This document shows, piece after piece, positions 42,757-55,130 of a stretch of 64,000 bases of DNA. The notes below the pieces were generated by a model. It saw nothing but the letters and a program-made list of their open reading frames with translations. It had not been told where the DNA came from and made no database searches. The DNA is taken from positions 286,767,117-286,831,116 of the forward strand of contig OW240914.1 of the NCBI GenBank assembly GCA_933207985.1, given 5' to 3'. The first letter of the stretch is position 1, and the number at the start of each line of letters is the position of its first letter. Source of the stretch: Pelobates cultripes. Taxonomy: Eukaryota > Chordata > Amphibia > Anura > Pelobatidae. A program made the position numbers and the translations under genes.

Positions 42757-43239
42757 TAGTTTAAAGGAGCTCCGGTTTTGGATTCATATATAAGAATACT
42801 GCCGCAGTCTTATTTTGAAGATGATGTATTTTGTGAATTAGTTTCAAATATAAACCATTAATTGTGCTAAATATTACTATTTATTTTTAATTTAGATAAA
42901 CATTATATAAACACTGAATCATGGTCAAAATAATCTAGATGAGAATATAGCTGCATTACAAGTGTTTTTTTTTTTTTTTTAATTAAAACATTTTATTTTG
43001 TTTGCCTTAATTCAGAGACAAAACTATTTACAAAACGGAGAACTATTAGGAATTCCCAAGATGGTTATTTTTAATAAGTATGTAACAAATTGTCAGGGTT
43101 TTCAATAATCTGTAAATTGTTTTGATCTGACCAGGGTACGGATTATATCCAACATACTGATATTCAACTTTGTCAGTTCGGCTGTTTTTAGGTTTCAGAG
43201 AAAAGGCAGTGTTCACATTGCAGTCAAGTTGCACTTCTA
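42757..43239. other. AT-rich spacer, no gene seen
   Basis: Contains a T16 run at 42966. Nothing else recognised. Confidence 0.5.
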
Positions 43240-43450
43240 CTCAGAAGACCACTAGAGGTGCATCCTAGTCCAGTGCTGCACATTGGCGTTCAGCATCTAC
43301 ACACTCTGCATAGAGACATTGAACATTCTCCATATAGATGCACTGATTCAATGCATTTCTATGAGGAGATGCTGATTGGTGCAGGTTGTCGTATTGCGAT
43401 GCATACGCAATAACAGCCCAATGCTTTCCTATGGCACAATATATACAGGG
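43240..43450. mobile_element. Probable miniature-element fragment
   Basis: GAAGACCACTAGAGGTGCAT, GATGCACTGATTCAATGCAT and ATGCTTTCCTATGG blocks are GC-richer than the flanks and share the CACTAGAGG and AAAGCATT-type words of the 4.0-kb element. Ends not defined. Confidence 0.35.
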
Positions 43451-43616
43451 CTACAAATGATAACACAGATAACACAGCAGTTACCAACAGTAGTGTGGAA
43501 TTTAGAGTTCTAATGCAATTTACAAAAGGAACCAATTTTACAGTAGGAACACTTTTTTAATACGATTTTAAAAAGAGAATCGTTGTACAGTGCTGTGGAA
43601 TTTGTTGGTGTTTTAT

Positions 43617-43647
43617 AAATAATAATAATAATAATAATAATAATAAT
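43617..43647 (+). repeat. (AAT)n microsatellite
   Basis: About ten AAT units. Confidence 0.9.
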
Positions 43648-44528
43648 TGGAAAAAGTATCCCTAAAGTCTGGTTCAGGGATTCTTACTACCACCAAAAAA
43701 TCCAGTTAAACACCCACTCGTATATCTAGTATCTCCCTTCAGTCTATTTTTTCATCTTTATCGTCTTACTAGTTTTTCTCTCTTCAATCATTCTTATTTC
43801 TCTATGTCTAGCTTATTTATTATTTCTGTATGTATGCATAAGAGAGAGATTATGTGTCTATATATTGAGTATGCATCTGAGGTAGGGGCTGTATGCAATC
43901 TTCCCACAATTTTTAGTATTTTAGTAATTTTTATTTTAGTAATTTTTAGTATTACTGTAATGTCAGCCATTCAGACAGATAAGTCTGTTTGCTTATGCCC
44001 ACTTTGGTCTGTCAGACAGTCCATAGAAAGCAATAGGGGGCAACTAGTTTTTGCCTATATACTTCTCCACAAAGCTTCAGCCGCACTTTCAACACAGTAA
44101 ATGGCAATTTTATCCATAAAACAAATTGACCTTTCATTCATCCAAAAGATAATGTTGGTAGCTTGTTGACTGTATTTTGGACAAGTATGTTAATTTACCA
44201 ACTTGGGCAGAAACAGTGAATGCAGTCCAATAAATGGTGACACATATAAATCAAATGCAGCTGACACAATTATTTTTTTCTTAATTGCAATTAGATTTAT
44301 TTCATCTCCACAAGCATATATCCATACAATAAGCATTCACTAAAATTATACAAATAAATGTACAATTTATATTTATCTTATATAAAGCATACATTATACT
44401 TTATATTGGCACTTATATTCATTGCTATGAGAGTAAATTATATTAAATATCACATTTCTAGAATGCATGTAAAATTACCTCATAATACAAGCTTGGAATT
44501 ATTGTCTCCATGAATAAAAATACAACAT

Positions 44529-44534
<6 letters not shown>
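43648..44534. other. AT-rich spacer, no gene seen
   Basis: Short open frames without domains. TTTTAGTAATTTTTATTTTAG at 43917-43950 is a small local repeat. Confidence 0.5.

Positions 44535-44596
<62 letters not shown>
44535..44596. repeat. (AT)n microsatellite
   Basis: About 60 bases of uninterrupted AT, self-complementary. Confidence 0.95.
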
Positions 44597-44598
<2 letters not shown>

Positions 44599-45038
44599 TC
44601 AAATTTCCCCTAATCCCAATATAATCAAGTATGGTCAATTTGCATTACTGGGGGCTTGGGAATCTTTCCTTTTATCTCTGGACCAATAACGTATCCATGT
44701 TTCCCAAACATTCAGATATCTATTTTTATCTACTCTGGATGAGTAATGCAAATCTTCTATACTGCTAACATCTTCTACTCCATTTATCCATTGCTACACT
44801 GTAGTAATTTCAGTCTGTTTCCCAAAAACAGGGAAAAGGGCATTTCTTCTCATAGTAGGAACCATAACAATATTTGATTACTCTTATTTTGTAGTGAGTT
44901 AGGCCGACCTAGTAAAATTTGTGAAGGCATCAATTTTGCCATATTTGGGAATAACCCCTTCATATTGCAAAATTGATTAGACTCCTCTCTTCCTCAAAGT
45001 TTCAGTTTTAACAAAAAAACTGTCATCAAGACATCAGG
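44597..45038. other. Spacer, no gene seen
   Basis: Nothing recognisable. Confidence 0.5.
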
Positions 45039-45077
45039 ATAGACAGACAGATAGATAGATAGATAGATAGATAGATA
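45039..45077 (+). repeat. (GATA)n microsatellite
   Basis: GACA units followed by about seven GATA units. Confidence 0.9.
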
Positions 45078-45194
45078 TTTTCCAGGAAGAAAATAAATAC
45101 TATCATCTTTGATGGTCTGTTGGGGTAAAGATTTCCTAGGAGTTCCATGGGAGGATCATGCTCCTCCGACACAAAAATTAACAAAGTTAAATTA

Positions 45195-45702
45195 ACTGTC
45201 ATGCCAAATTTACCTTTCTCCTATTGTTTTCTCTTCTCTTCCTCTCTCAGAATCTGTTCTTTTTTTCTTATTATCTGATCTTAAAACATAAGACAAAGTA
45301 GGGACTACATTGTCTTACGTATTTTTTCCACGCTTGACCTTCTTTGACCGAAGGAGGAGCTTAAGTCCGCTCCATTTCCTGTGGTCAAAGAAATTTTCCC
45401 ACAATACTCACCTCTTCTTCGTGTTCTCGGGTTGCTTCATTCATTCTTCGAACATCCTGTTATTTAGACAGGGTGCCAGTGAACTAACTGAATTTCCTCC
45501 TAACAGAATGTCGAAAGTTTGTCCATTCATGTTACACGAAATTTGTGCATTTTGTTCGGTTTGGAATTTCATTTGTAGGAAGAATACATAAGACAAAGTT
45601 TGTCTTATGTTTTAAAGAAACTAGATCAGATAGGAAGAAAATAATTCTAAGAGAGTAAGAGATTGGGAAACAATAGGAGAAAGGTAAGTTCGGCATGACA
45701 GT
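45195..45702. mobile_element. 508-bp foldback element with about 105-bp inverted arms
   Basis: Left arm 45195-45302 (ACTGTCATGCCAAATTTACC ... ATAAGACAAAG) pairs with right arm 45598-45702 (reverse: ACTGTCATGCCGAACTTACC). Both contain TTTCTCCTATTGTTT. The loop of about 295 bp contains CGAAATTTGTGCATTTTGTT, a second short TTGACC..TTTGACCGAA hairpin and a 93-codon frame (45310-45591) that I do not recognise. No flanking duplication was found. Confidence 0.7.
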
Positions 45703-46639
45703 GCAGCTCTAAGAGCTGCGAATATATTTTGATGATACACCCAAAATATGCGTAGCGGAGCGCTGATGATGCTTACCCACCTTAATACAACTAGTAATAG
45801 TTTGTCTAGGGCAGGAGAATTATGAGGAAAGGTCCAAACAGTAGTTGAGACAAAGACAAAGCTAAACTGCCTAAAAATCACTTAATTATTCCAATATATA
45901 AATGAAGTGGCTTTGACCCTACTTTAAATCAGACTTTAGGAATTACAAGACATATACAAATTTAAAAAAATGCCTTTATTATATGATTATAAACACATAA
46001 AATGTGACAGTCAGTGAATCAGTGAATTCCAGACCTATTTCTGAGACCAAGGTGCACTAATCATGCACTCCTATGTAACCATTTCTACTAAAATGGAAAT
46101 AGCACAAAAAAAATATAAAATCTATCTGCCTGTAGACAAGTCCCTAAGCTTAGCATGTGAGAATGTGTAGAAAATCAGGGCAGTCACCATACTTATTTTT
46201 TAACACTTGAAATCTTTTTTAACAGGTTAAACCTCACAGACTTAAAGTAATATTTCACTCTTATTAACCACTGTGATTTATCCATTGAATTGTGAATTAT
46301 GGTAAATTGAAAAACTAATAGCAAACATAACACAAACAGCTGAGCTGAAAAAAAAATCTACTTTTATAGTTTCCCAATTAGTCAATTTTTAAACTAAATT
46401 TTCAAATCCCCACAAATCCTAGCTTAATTGATTTATTACCCAATTATCCCATCATATTTGCCAAAATAAAATCCCTTAAAAATATATATACATACACTTT
46501 CTTTTTTCTTGTAAATGAGGTTTAATTTAAAACACAATATGTATATTTAGTTCACAAGAAGCCTGTTGCAGAGTGAGTAAAATAATGTTTATTAAGCTTC
46601 ATGCCGTTAGTGTAAGTGATGCAATGGCCCTAATTCCCT
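45703..46639. other. AT-rich spacer, no gene seen
   Basis: Nothing recognisable except A-runs. Confidence 0.5.
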
Positions 46640-47140
46640 TTATGGAGCAGCCAGTGTGAGCTCTGATAGACAGGTTGCGCTAGAGGTAGCAGACATGAGT
46701 GCCAGCTCCCTATTGGCTGCTTGTCTGAATGAATGTGTACACAAGGCAGAGCTGAGCTGCGAAAGGGAAAATCTGTGTGTGTTAGAAAGTGCTTCACTGA
46801 GCAAAGCAGCTTCTCTCCAGCGTCCAGGTATCTCAACTTGTCCTTTGAAAGTGAGAGCTGGATAAACTTCCCTTACCATAAAAAGACAGACAAGGCACAG
46901 CAGCAGAAGAGAAGGACACATCTATCTCTGTGATCTCTGATCTCTGGGATTTTGGGACTTACAAGAAAGAAATGTGAAGATTCTAGAACTGACGGAATAG
47001 TGTTCTTCTTAGACTGAATAGAAAAGGATACCCTCATTCCTGGACTTGTTTACCCCTGAGATCCAGCTAAGGATGAGAGAAGTGCTTAGAAAGTGGTAAC
47101 ATGAATTGGGGAGTCTTCTCTGCAGCCTCACTGCAATGGT
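46640..47140 (+). other. Repeat-poor block with balanced composition; possible host first exon
   Basis: About 500 bp of mixed, non-repetitive sequence in AT-rich surroundings. A late ATG (47101, TAACATGAATTGG) opens 13 codons (MNWGVFSAASLQW) up to an in-frame TAG; a donor-like ATG|GTAGGG lies at 47136. A pyrimidine run and TTTTCAG follow within 40 bp, too close for an intron by themselves. Overlapping open frames on both strands (46640-46921 minus, 46656-46865 plus) have no known domain. It may be an untranslated exon/promoter or conserved element; evidence is weak. Confidence 0.2.
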
Positions 47141-49459
47141 AGGGTGACTTTTCTTTTTAATTTTCAGTTTGACCCTGATCTAGAGACCATGTATTGCTTT
47201 AACACAATGCAGGTGTGAGATTAAAAAAACCAAACAAAAAAAAAACCACAATGTATCATGCCTTTTAAGAAAAGTTTCCATCTTGAGAAAAGTACACTTT
47301 GGAGGTTGAAAGGTTTATTGGGAAAACATTGTGTGTTTTTTTTTTGTTTTTTTTTTACAATATATTTAAAAGATGTACATGAGTGGGTGTGTATATAAAA
47401 GCTTCTTAGATATGTGATCTAGAAAATAAAATAACATTTCACTTTTATCACTTTAAGGTACAAAGAGAACACATTTTAAATCATTCCAAAAAAATAAATA
47501 AAAATTATAAATATATATATATATATATCTCATGCATAGCATATCTCCCTAGTAATGGACATATGCATAAGAACCCTATTTACAGTTCATTAAATCCAGT
47601 AGGGAGAGAGTAGAGAGTTACAATAGAGTTAGCATATTGCTTGCAATTCCTGTTATGCATCATTTTACATGAGCACTTTGCAAATCATGCCTCTCACCAA
47701 GTTATGTATGAAGCCACATTACCATGCAGGTAACAATCGACTGAGTGCCTTCCAGTTGGTGACATGCTAAGTGGCTAAAGTGATAAGAGCTTATGTCAGC
47801 ACTTCCCAAGAATATGACAGATCAAATGCTGGAATCATTACATCTCTGACTGCACTGCGATTTTCTGTAGTGCTCGCTGATTTTAGAGCATCTGGTACTG
47901 GTGGCTGTGCTGAGCAATAGCCAGAAACACCAGTTCAAGGCAGTCTGGCAGTGCTGTGTGATCTATGTCCCTGTCATTGTCACAGTGACACTAAGACTCG
48001 TACCTAAAAAATAAATAAATACTAATGGCTACTGCTCAGAGGGGTGAATATAATAAGGCTTTACTTACTCTGGCAAAGGAGGGTAAAAGATTTGGGATAG
48101 CAAGACTCATCCCAATTTGTTTGTAGCAGACAAGCCCTGTGTTTATTCTATTGAGAGGCTAGTTTATCAAGACAGGAAAAAAGGTTATATTCTGGGTCAA
48201 AGTGTTAAATAAGAAGCTGTTGCCATGGAAATCAATATAATGCACTGTACATTTAGCACTCTGTCCCAAAATAGCAATTGCTTTGTCTTCCCCAATCTCC
48301 TTAAATTGATTTTGTGTTCTATTTACTTTGAGGAAAGTGACATCTTCAGTTCTTGATCACCAGCAGGGGACCAGGATGAAAAGTCTTTTACAGTTTAGTG
48401 TTTTGTGTAGCCTGTTAGAGGTTTGACCTTTTTAGCTGCTTCAACAGACAGGGATATAAACAGTTGCTTTATGACTGGTGAGCAGTCTCCTGCAGCATGA
48501 CTCTACAAGTTGGTACATTTGGATTTCATTTTAGAATCTAATTGTTATCACTGTGAAACACACATCTTCTACATTTGTCAGCAATACGCCATCTCACTCT
48601 AAGTTAAATTTTTTTTTAGTACTTCGTTTTTCCACATGTGACTTTTATTAAATGTTATTTTACTGAAATGGTCAACGCCCCTTAACTTAAAAAAACAGAC
48701 TTTTTTTATATTTTTATATAATAGGGTTTAAACAGGGTCCCCAAATACATTTTTAAAGAATATTTGAACAAACTAAGCATGTTTATATGTGATTTCATGC
48801 TGATTTTGTACAGAACAGTGGTGATAACTACTGAAGTGCTTTCATCCATATTTTTGTTTTTAAACTCTGATAAGTTTCTTTGACTTGGACATTCCACACT
48901 AAAAGTAAATACAACATGTAGAGGCACGTAATGATATCTGGATCACACTGGTTGCCAGCAGAAGTTTTTGAGGTCAGTTAGTGATGTCTCTGCCTGCAGT
49001 TATTGATTACAATGTAGATATTGTATATGATCTTTAGTTGTCCGCAAGTCTCATAACAAATCCCAGAAAGCATTTCTATATCCTTGAAATTGCATGTTTC
49101 CGTATACTGAACTGAAGCTTTGTCCTTGTCAATTACTTCCTAAGATAGCTACAACACAGTATTGCTGTTCGGAGCCTCATTTTCCAATCGAAGTGAAAAG
49201 GATAAACAAAAATATGATAGTGTTCTATGTAATAGGATTAACAGCAAATGATCTTCCTCTACTGGAGATTTTTTCGGAGATAATCCAATTGCTATAAGGC
49301 TAATAACTATAATACACGGTTATCAATGTTTCTGCCCGCAACTCCTGGTAGGGGCCAACCACACAATTTCTACCTAGGAATAATCTTTTTTTGGAGAAAG
49401 GAAGCATTTTAGAAATCTACAGAGAACATTTTGTAAAAGAATACATCTTGTATGTGTTC
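47141..49459. other. Spacer, no gene seen
   Basis: Includes an (AT)n tract at 47511-47530 and T/A runs near 47338. No domain-bearing frame. Confidence 0.5.
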
Positions 49460-49467
49460 ATTTAAAC

Positions 49468-49604
49468 CAGGCTTCCCCAAACTCCAGCCCTCCAGATGTT
49501 GCTGAACTACAACTCCCATGATTCTATGAGTGAAATAGATAGGCTGAGAATCATGGGAGTTGTAGTTCAGCAACATCTGGAGGGCCTGAGTTTGGGGAAG
49601 CCTG
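49468..49604. mobile_element. 137-bp hAT-type hairpin MITE with 8-bp TSD
   Basis: CAGGCTTCCCCAAACTC...CCTCCAGATGTTGCTG AACTACAACTCCCATGATTCT pairs with its reverse complement across a loop of about 25 bases (49525-49550). The flanking 8-mers are identical (ATTTAAAC at 49460-49467 and 49605-49612). The CCAGATGTTGCTGAACTACA core is a motif I know from dispersed vertebrate miniature elements. Non-coding. Confidence 0.9.
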
Positions 49605-49612
49605 ATTTAAAC

Positions 49613-50947
49613 CATGTGAATACCACTTGGGCTAAATTTCTCAGTACAGTTAGGGGGGTGTGGAGCATTCTTACCTCTAACCAGTGACAAAATATTAAAA
49701 TTACATTGCAAACTAAGGGGTTAAACCTGAACTAAACATAGCAGAATATCATTTCTTACAGCTATGCTGGTTTTACATTCACCTTAAGAAACTCAACCGG
49801 TTCTAATTTTATAGGGCTTTACAATTTCATTATCCCTGTGTCAAGATTGAGGTAGGACATTTGTATTGTTTTTGAATAACGAGGCATTTACATGGCGATT
49901 GAGACCATGTCATTTGTTTTTGATAGCAAATAGTAACAGCGACTAAGTGTGTTAGTCATACTTATAATATATTTCTTCAGGCTATCTCAGTATGCTGTAA
50001 ATAATGTTGTAATGTTATATGTGAATCTTTGCACTTGCCATTTACGATACCAAAGCTGTATTAACATTTTTAATACTTTTAATTCTTTCTTTCACGTTTC
50101 ACGTGCTTTCTGTTCAGCTATAAACTTTTGAAATACAGTATTCATCAATGTTTGGTTTAGCAAGGTTGGGCAAGAAGGGACATATTTTTTCCTCTTCTGT
50201 TCTGCAATCAGTGGTTCTGTGAGCAGGAAATTCATGATAAATTTTTTATTGTTGGAGTGATATATTTATACATGTGTGCTTGTAAGTAGTGGACCCGAGG
50301 GTCTCCCCATGAGAAACTAGGTGATTTTATGTCTGGCTGGCAGCAGAGGACAATAGAGGTGTCTCTCCCACTATTTCCCTAAACGACTGCAACTGAGCTG
50401 GTAAAAAATTGCCAGGGTCTCCACTGAATATGCTTGCTACACATACTGAAGAAAGGGGCAGGAAGTAGGACATCAATTTAAGTGTCATTGTAGAAATGGC
50501 ATGCCTAAATGTATATAGGTGTTTGTCACTGTGTGCATATTTGCTTGTTTCTGGATTTGTGCAGATCCATGCGTTCTCTCTTTAGAATTTATCACATATC
50601 CTGCAGTGGAATCAATGGTGTTTCTGTTGTAAACCACAATTTGCCTTCGCCAAATTAGTTTTTATCATGAGCCAATGTCTGTCATGCATAATAACATGGT
50701 AATCTTTCTACAGGTCTGTGACATCACTTGTTTGTTTTATATTTTATGACATAATTTAGCAAAATTGCCCAGAAACACATTAGCACATTCTGGGATAAAT
50801 ACCAATTTTGCCAATTTTGTATCAGAGATCCCTTTAATGAACACTTGGTGGCAGTTTTTAGTAAATTCCACGATGTTCCCTGAATTTTGCTGCTTGGAAA
50901 TGATGTTGAGCTTAGAAAATAACCTCAGCTTTTAAATAGCCTTCATT
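49613..50947. other. Spacer, no gene seen
   Basis: No recognisable domain or repeat. Confidence 0.5.
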
Positions 50948-51330
50948 CTTAAAGGGATACTCCAGGCTTTTAGTTTACTGAACAGTCTAGCTTTATTTAT
51001 ATAGGTTTAAATATAAAGCAATTTAACATTCAAGTTATAATTCATTTGATTTATATAAGCAATTACTGAGCATGTTTGCATGTGATTTAATATGGATTTA
51101 CGTGTTTAATAATTCCCACATAGGATCGAATGGGAAGCCATTGACTGACTGTTTTTCCTCAATCACTTACTGCCTGAAATTTTGCAGAAGATAAAATGAG
51201 ATTTGTAAGAAAAAAATGCTGTATTAGGACATTTAATAATGAGAATGTGCAGTCTCTGCTGGGCAGTCAATATACTGCATCCTCAAAAATACACTGTAGT
51301 CCTCAGCCTATCAGCTGTATTCAACAGTGG
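50948..51330. mobile_element. Possible TTAA-type miniature-element fragment
   Basis: Starts TTAAAGGGATACTCCAGGC, an end of the type seen at 38.3 kb. A matching right end was not found. Confidence 0.4.
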
Positions 51331-51434
51331 TAGTCAGTCATATACATCCCGTAAAATCTAAATTACATACATCTGTAGTATGTGATTTATCCTCACTGCT
51401 TATATTTGCTACACCATATGTTATAGTTTATTAA

Positions 51435-51745
51435 ATGAACACTACATGCATCGGTTACGGTTATTATACCAAGAGTGCCCTAAAGCCCCCATTCCTCATT
51501 CGACTTCTTACTTGGATGAACAGGATGCTGCTATCCACCTTCACTAACCAATTTAGAATAGTTCCCAAGTAGGACCTTCCTGTACTAGGTAGTGGAGGCG
51601 GGGAGTGGTGCCCAGGGGACCCCAGGTAAGAAAGGTTGTTTTTGTAATGGGCGTGGGGGGCCAGAGCATTCCTGGCACCATTGCACCTTAACCACTACAG
51701 GGAACTATAGTGGTTATGGTGCTTAGCGTGTCTCTTTATGTTAGT
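51435..51745. mobile_element. Miniature-element remnant
   Basis: AATGAACACTACATGCATCG...on the left and TATAGTGGTTATGGTGCTTA on the right are weakly inverted (CACCATAACC / GGTTACGG). The body is GC-rich. Limits approximate. Confidence 0.4.
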
Positions 51746-51779
51746 ATTAAATTAATGTTTTCCTTTATTATTTGGACCT

Positions 51780-51945
51780 TTATTCCGACTTGAACTGACA
51801 AACAGTGACCGTCTGAGTGACTGCAATTAGAGGTGTTCCCTGAAATGGCAGTGTTTATATTAAAAAGCCTGCAGGGAGAGGCAGTGGACACCATAACAAC
51901 TACATTAAGCTTTAGTTGCTCTGGTGACTATTGTTTCCCTTTAAT
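51780..51945. mobile_element. Miniature-element right-end fragment
   Basis: Ends GCTCTGGTGACTATTGTTTCCCTTTAA, a decayed version of the GGTGACTATAGTGTCCCTTTAA-type terminus also seen at 38.8 kb. Confidence 0.45.
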
Positions 51946-53444
51946 GTTATATAAATGTCCTTGTTAATTGTAAAATGTAGGTAGTGAATATGGTGTTGAT
52001 TCTCAAAGCAAGGGTCTACTCTTCTTATTGAATAGCAATTTAACCATCAATGCCATGCCAATTGAGGGATTGTTATTCAGTAAGCATTGTATATCCTAAC
52101 TCTGCTAAAAAAAAAAATCCAGCCCTATGTGTTCCCTATATTTTTCCAAAACTGCAATTTTTGCATGCATTCAACAGTCCAGTTTTAAATTCACAACAGT
52201 GTGGTATTTAGTGAATAATTCCAAAGTGATTTCTAGGTTAATTGAACAGCACATCTATCTGTCTCCATGGAATGTAAGCAGCACTTTTGCGACTCTGAGT
52301 CATAGGAGTCATTCTGGCCTTGGAACACTGATATTGATTCAGAAAGCAAATCCTTCCAAAAGCGGTTTTGTGAACATTTACAATGCAAATGAATAGGATT
52401 TTAGCATGCAGATGAGAAGTGTGTTAGTAGACAAATTTAGCATGCATATTTAGAGTCTTCTTAGTATGCAATGTAACATTTTAAGAGCACAGATTACTTT
52501 TTTGTAAGCAGCTATTGAACATTTTTCTCTCTTCAAAAGATAAAACAATTGTATCCTAGTATGCAAATAGCGTTTTCATAAAATAATAATCATCTATGTA
52601 ATCGATAACGTAGTCAAGGTTAATCAATCTAGTGAAAATTCAAAGGGAATTCACAGTGAATTTTAAATTTTAAGTAAAAATAAGTCAGCTATGATTCCAG
52701 TTTGGCTTTGACCTTAGATGTGAAATAAACTTTGTTTGGAACCACTACTATAGAAAGATCACCATTAACTCTGACAGTCATCTAAAATAGCTAGAGGTGC
52801 TGACCACAAATGCATCACAACAGCAAAGAGGGCTTGAGCTGTTCAGGGAGAACTTTTGATCTTCCAACCAAGTCGTGGAGACTTCTGTGGACTGGTGCTC
52901 AAAGCAACTGACTACTTCACCTTATAGTAGAACTAGCCATATATTTCTGTGGTTGGTCTAGATTTAAAAAAAATACAAAACCACAAAAAAAATTTTTTCT
53001 CTAGGATTATAATACCAATTTGTTTGATGAAACATTCATATACATTTAACTCCATAAAGGAGGCATGTCTGCTAATCCCCCGAGGGCACATTTTTCATCC
53101 TCTAGTGCTCCTCTTAGCCGTCTGCTATTGATAGTAAGATGTTATGAGCAGGTCCCTCTCTGTTGTTGATTTTTGCTTTAATGTCATTTCACTTGTTTGC
53201 TTTTTTATATCCCCAGTGCAAAACTGTAAATATGTTGTGGCTATAGCAGAAATAATAATAGCAACAGATTCATTGTACAACAGTTACCAAATGCTCCATG
53301 CAGCAAGAGAGCCTTGCAATATTGCATAGTATAATGGTCCGTGCATGCAAATAAAACCTTCTAAGCTATTTTAGATGGATTTTTGTTATCATTAGATTTT
53401 ATGTATAAGACTGAGAAACAAGAAGCAATGGCTACGTAAAAGAA
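51946..53444. other. Spacer, no gene seen
   Basis: Short open frames only. GCATGCAGATGAG, GCATGCATATTTAG and GTATGCAAATAG words around 52404-52570 recur loosely. Confidence 0.5.
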
Positions 53445-53748
53445 ATCAACACAGAAACGCAGTAAAGGATGACAGTATATTTAATAGAATAAAACCTACC
53501 ACAACATAGGACATAATCTTAAATTAGAGGGGCAAAAGTTTAAAAATAATATCAGGAAGTATTACTTTACTGAGAGGGTAGTGGGTGCATGGAATAGCCT
53601 TCCAGCTGAAGTGGTAGAGATTAACATAGTGAGGGAATTTAAGCATGTGTGGGATAGTCATAAGGCTATGCTAGCTATAAGATAATGACAGGGAAGACTA
53701 AATGCGCCGAATGGTTCTTATCTGCCGTCACATTCTATGTTTGTATGA
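53445..53748 (+). mobile_element. 5'-truncated copy of the CR1-like LINE family
   Basis: Plus-strand copy of the last 300 bp. The final 49 codons of ORF2 are open (NNIRKYYFTERVVGAWNSLP, ending AMLAIR and TAA at about 53687), upstream codons are frameshifted, and the 3' tail GCCGAATGGTTCTTATCTGC ends in TCTATGTTTGTATG. A younger or better preserved insertion than the 36.3-kb fragment. Confidence 0.85.
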
Positions 53749-54590
53749 ATGGTACCAGAGATTTATTTTATCTGAGACATCTGCTCTGTATCTTGGGCAT
53801 GGATTAATTTTTTTTTTTTTGTAAAGCAAAACAAAAATTGTCATGTATGAATTTCATTGCATTAATGTATTTACTGCTGTTATTTTTTTTTGTGAAATAA
53901 AAGAAAAATACTCTACTTTCCATTTTATATTAAAGTATATAAACCGATTTGTATATAAAAGATCAATGAAATGACATGACAGTAGTCTAATGTGGGAAAA
54001 CTCTTTTTTTGTGTATAGAGAATACTGTAACAATGCAGATATACTTGAATTACGTTGCTCAGTTCTCTTACATGGAAACGACACCGATAAATCTGTTCCT
54101 CTTTCACTCTTGAAAATTCTCTGTAGTGTGGGTAGAATAAAGCATCGCTTTAATCTTATCACATTTTTCTTTGTTTTATTGCTTGTTAAAAATGTAATAC
54201 ACTTAACGGCTTGTCAGCACCTTCCCCTCCAGCTTCAAGAAGAAAAAGGAATGGCATCCAATTCACACATACCTGGGAGACAGCCCACAGTTTCCATTAA
54301 CCCCTTATGTGCTTCCCAAGAACTTCTTAAAAATGAGGAATGTCTCAATTTATTTTGTTTTTTTCTATCTATTCTAAAAGCCATTGTGGAAAGATCTGTG
54401 TTATTTACTAGTATGCTTTATGGGCGAGCTTTCAAAAATAACTGAGCCATTTAAAAAAAAATCTAGTTTGTTGTTGAAAGTGTAAAGTTTGCATTAAATC
54501 TAGAAAAAAGGAGCAGAATGTAATTTTAATAGTTGCCAACCTGAATCCCTGCCCACAGATGGCATAACAACAGTTATGAGGAAAATGATC
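53749..54590. other. AT-rich spacer, no gene seen
   Basis: A 151-codon frame on the plus strand (53990-54445) overlaps one of 102 codons on the minus strand; neither has a recognisable domain and both are AT-rich with a low-complexity feel. Confidence 0.4.
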
Positions 54591-55130
54591 CTAGAAGAGC
54601 TAGCTGTCCTTGACCAACGGACACAACCCACCCTATGGGTGGAGACAGCTCCATGCATCTGGCGCCGGGAAAAGTATCAGAGCGTTGCCATGGTAACTGG
54701 CAGCAATGCTCGGATACAGTAAAAGTGTCTAGTGCTGGTGAGGGAGATCCAGTGGAGACTCCACTCTGGCCCAAAACATCTTCCCTGTCGGCTTGGCCCC
54801 TCAGCTGGGGAATGGCTGGCCAGTGAGGGTGTTCTTTGATCTCCCCACCGTCCCTGTCGCCCTGAAACTGTTTCCTCGGTTTCATTATAGCAAATCCGGC
54901 CATGTTTGTCTCTGTATTAATCATAGAGTACAATGGTTCCCAGTCCCTCTGGCTCTCATAAGAGGGAACAGTCTCTCTCTGGGCCTATACTTATTATAGC
55001 TAGAGAGACTGGTAACTCTCTGGTCTATATTTAATAAGTAGAGAGGGACAGAAAACTCTCTGGTTCAAGACTACTAGGGCCAAAGGTATTGGGAGTCCTC
55101 TGGCTCTAGGGATTGGCAACCTATACCACA
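54591..55130. repeat. GC-richer unclassified repeat-like block
   Basis: Contains AGCGTTGCCATGGTAACTGG and a local duplication around 54965-55060 (CTCTCTGGGCCTATACTTAT / CTCTCTGGTCTATATTTAAT, each followed by AGAGAG). Composition differs from the flanks. Probably an LTR or other repeat fragment; not identified. Confidence 0.3.

Noticed and set aside
53990..54445. 151-codon plus-strand frame
   Set aside because: AT-rich, overlapped by an antisense frame, no recognisable domain or exon structure.
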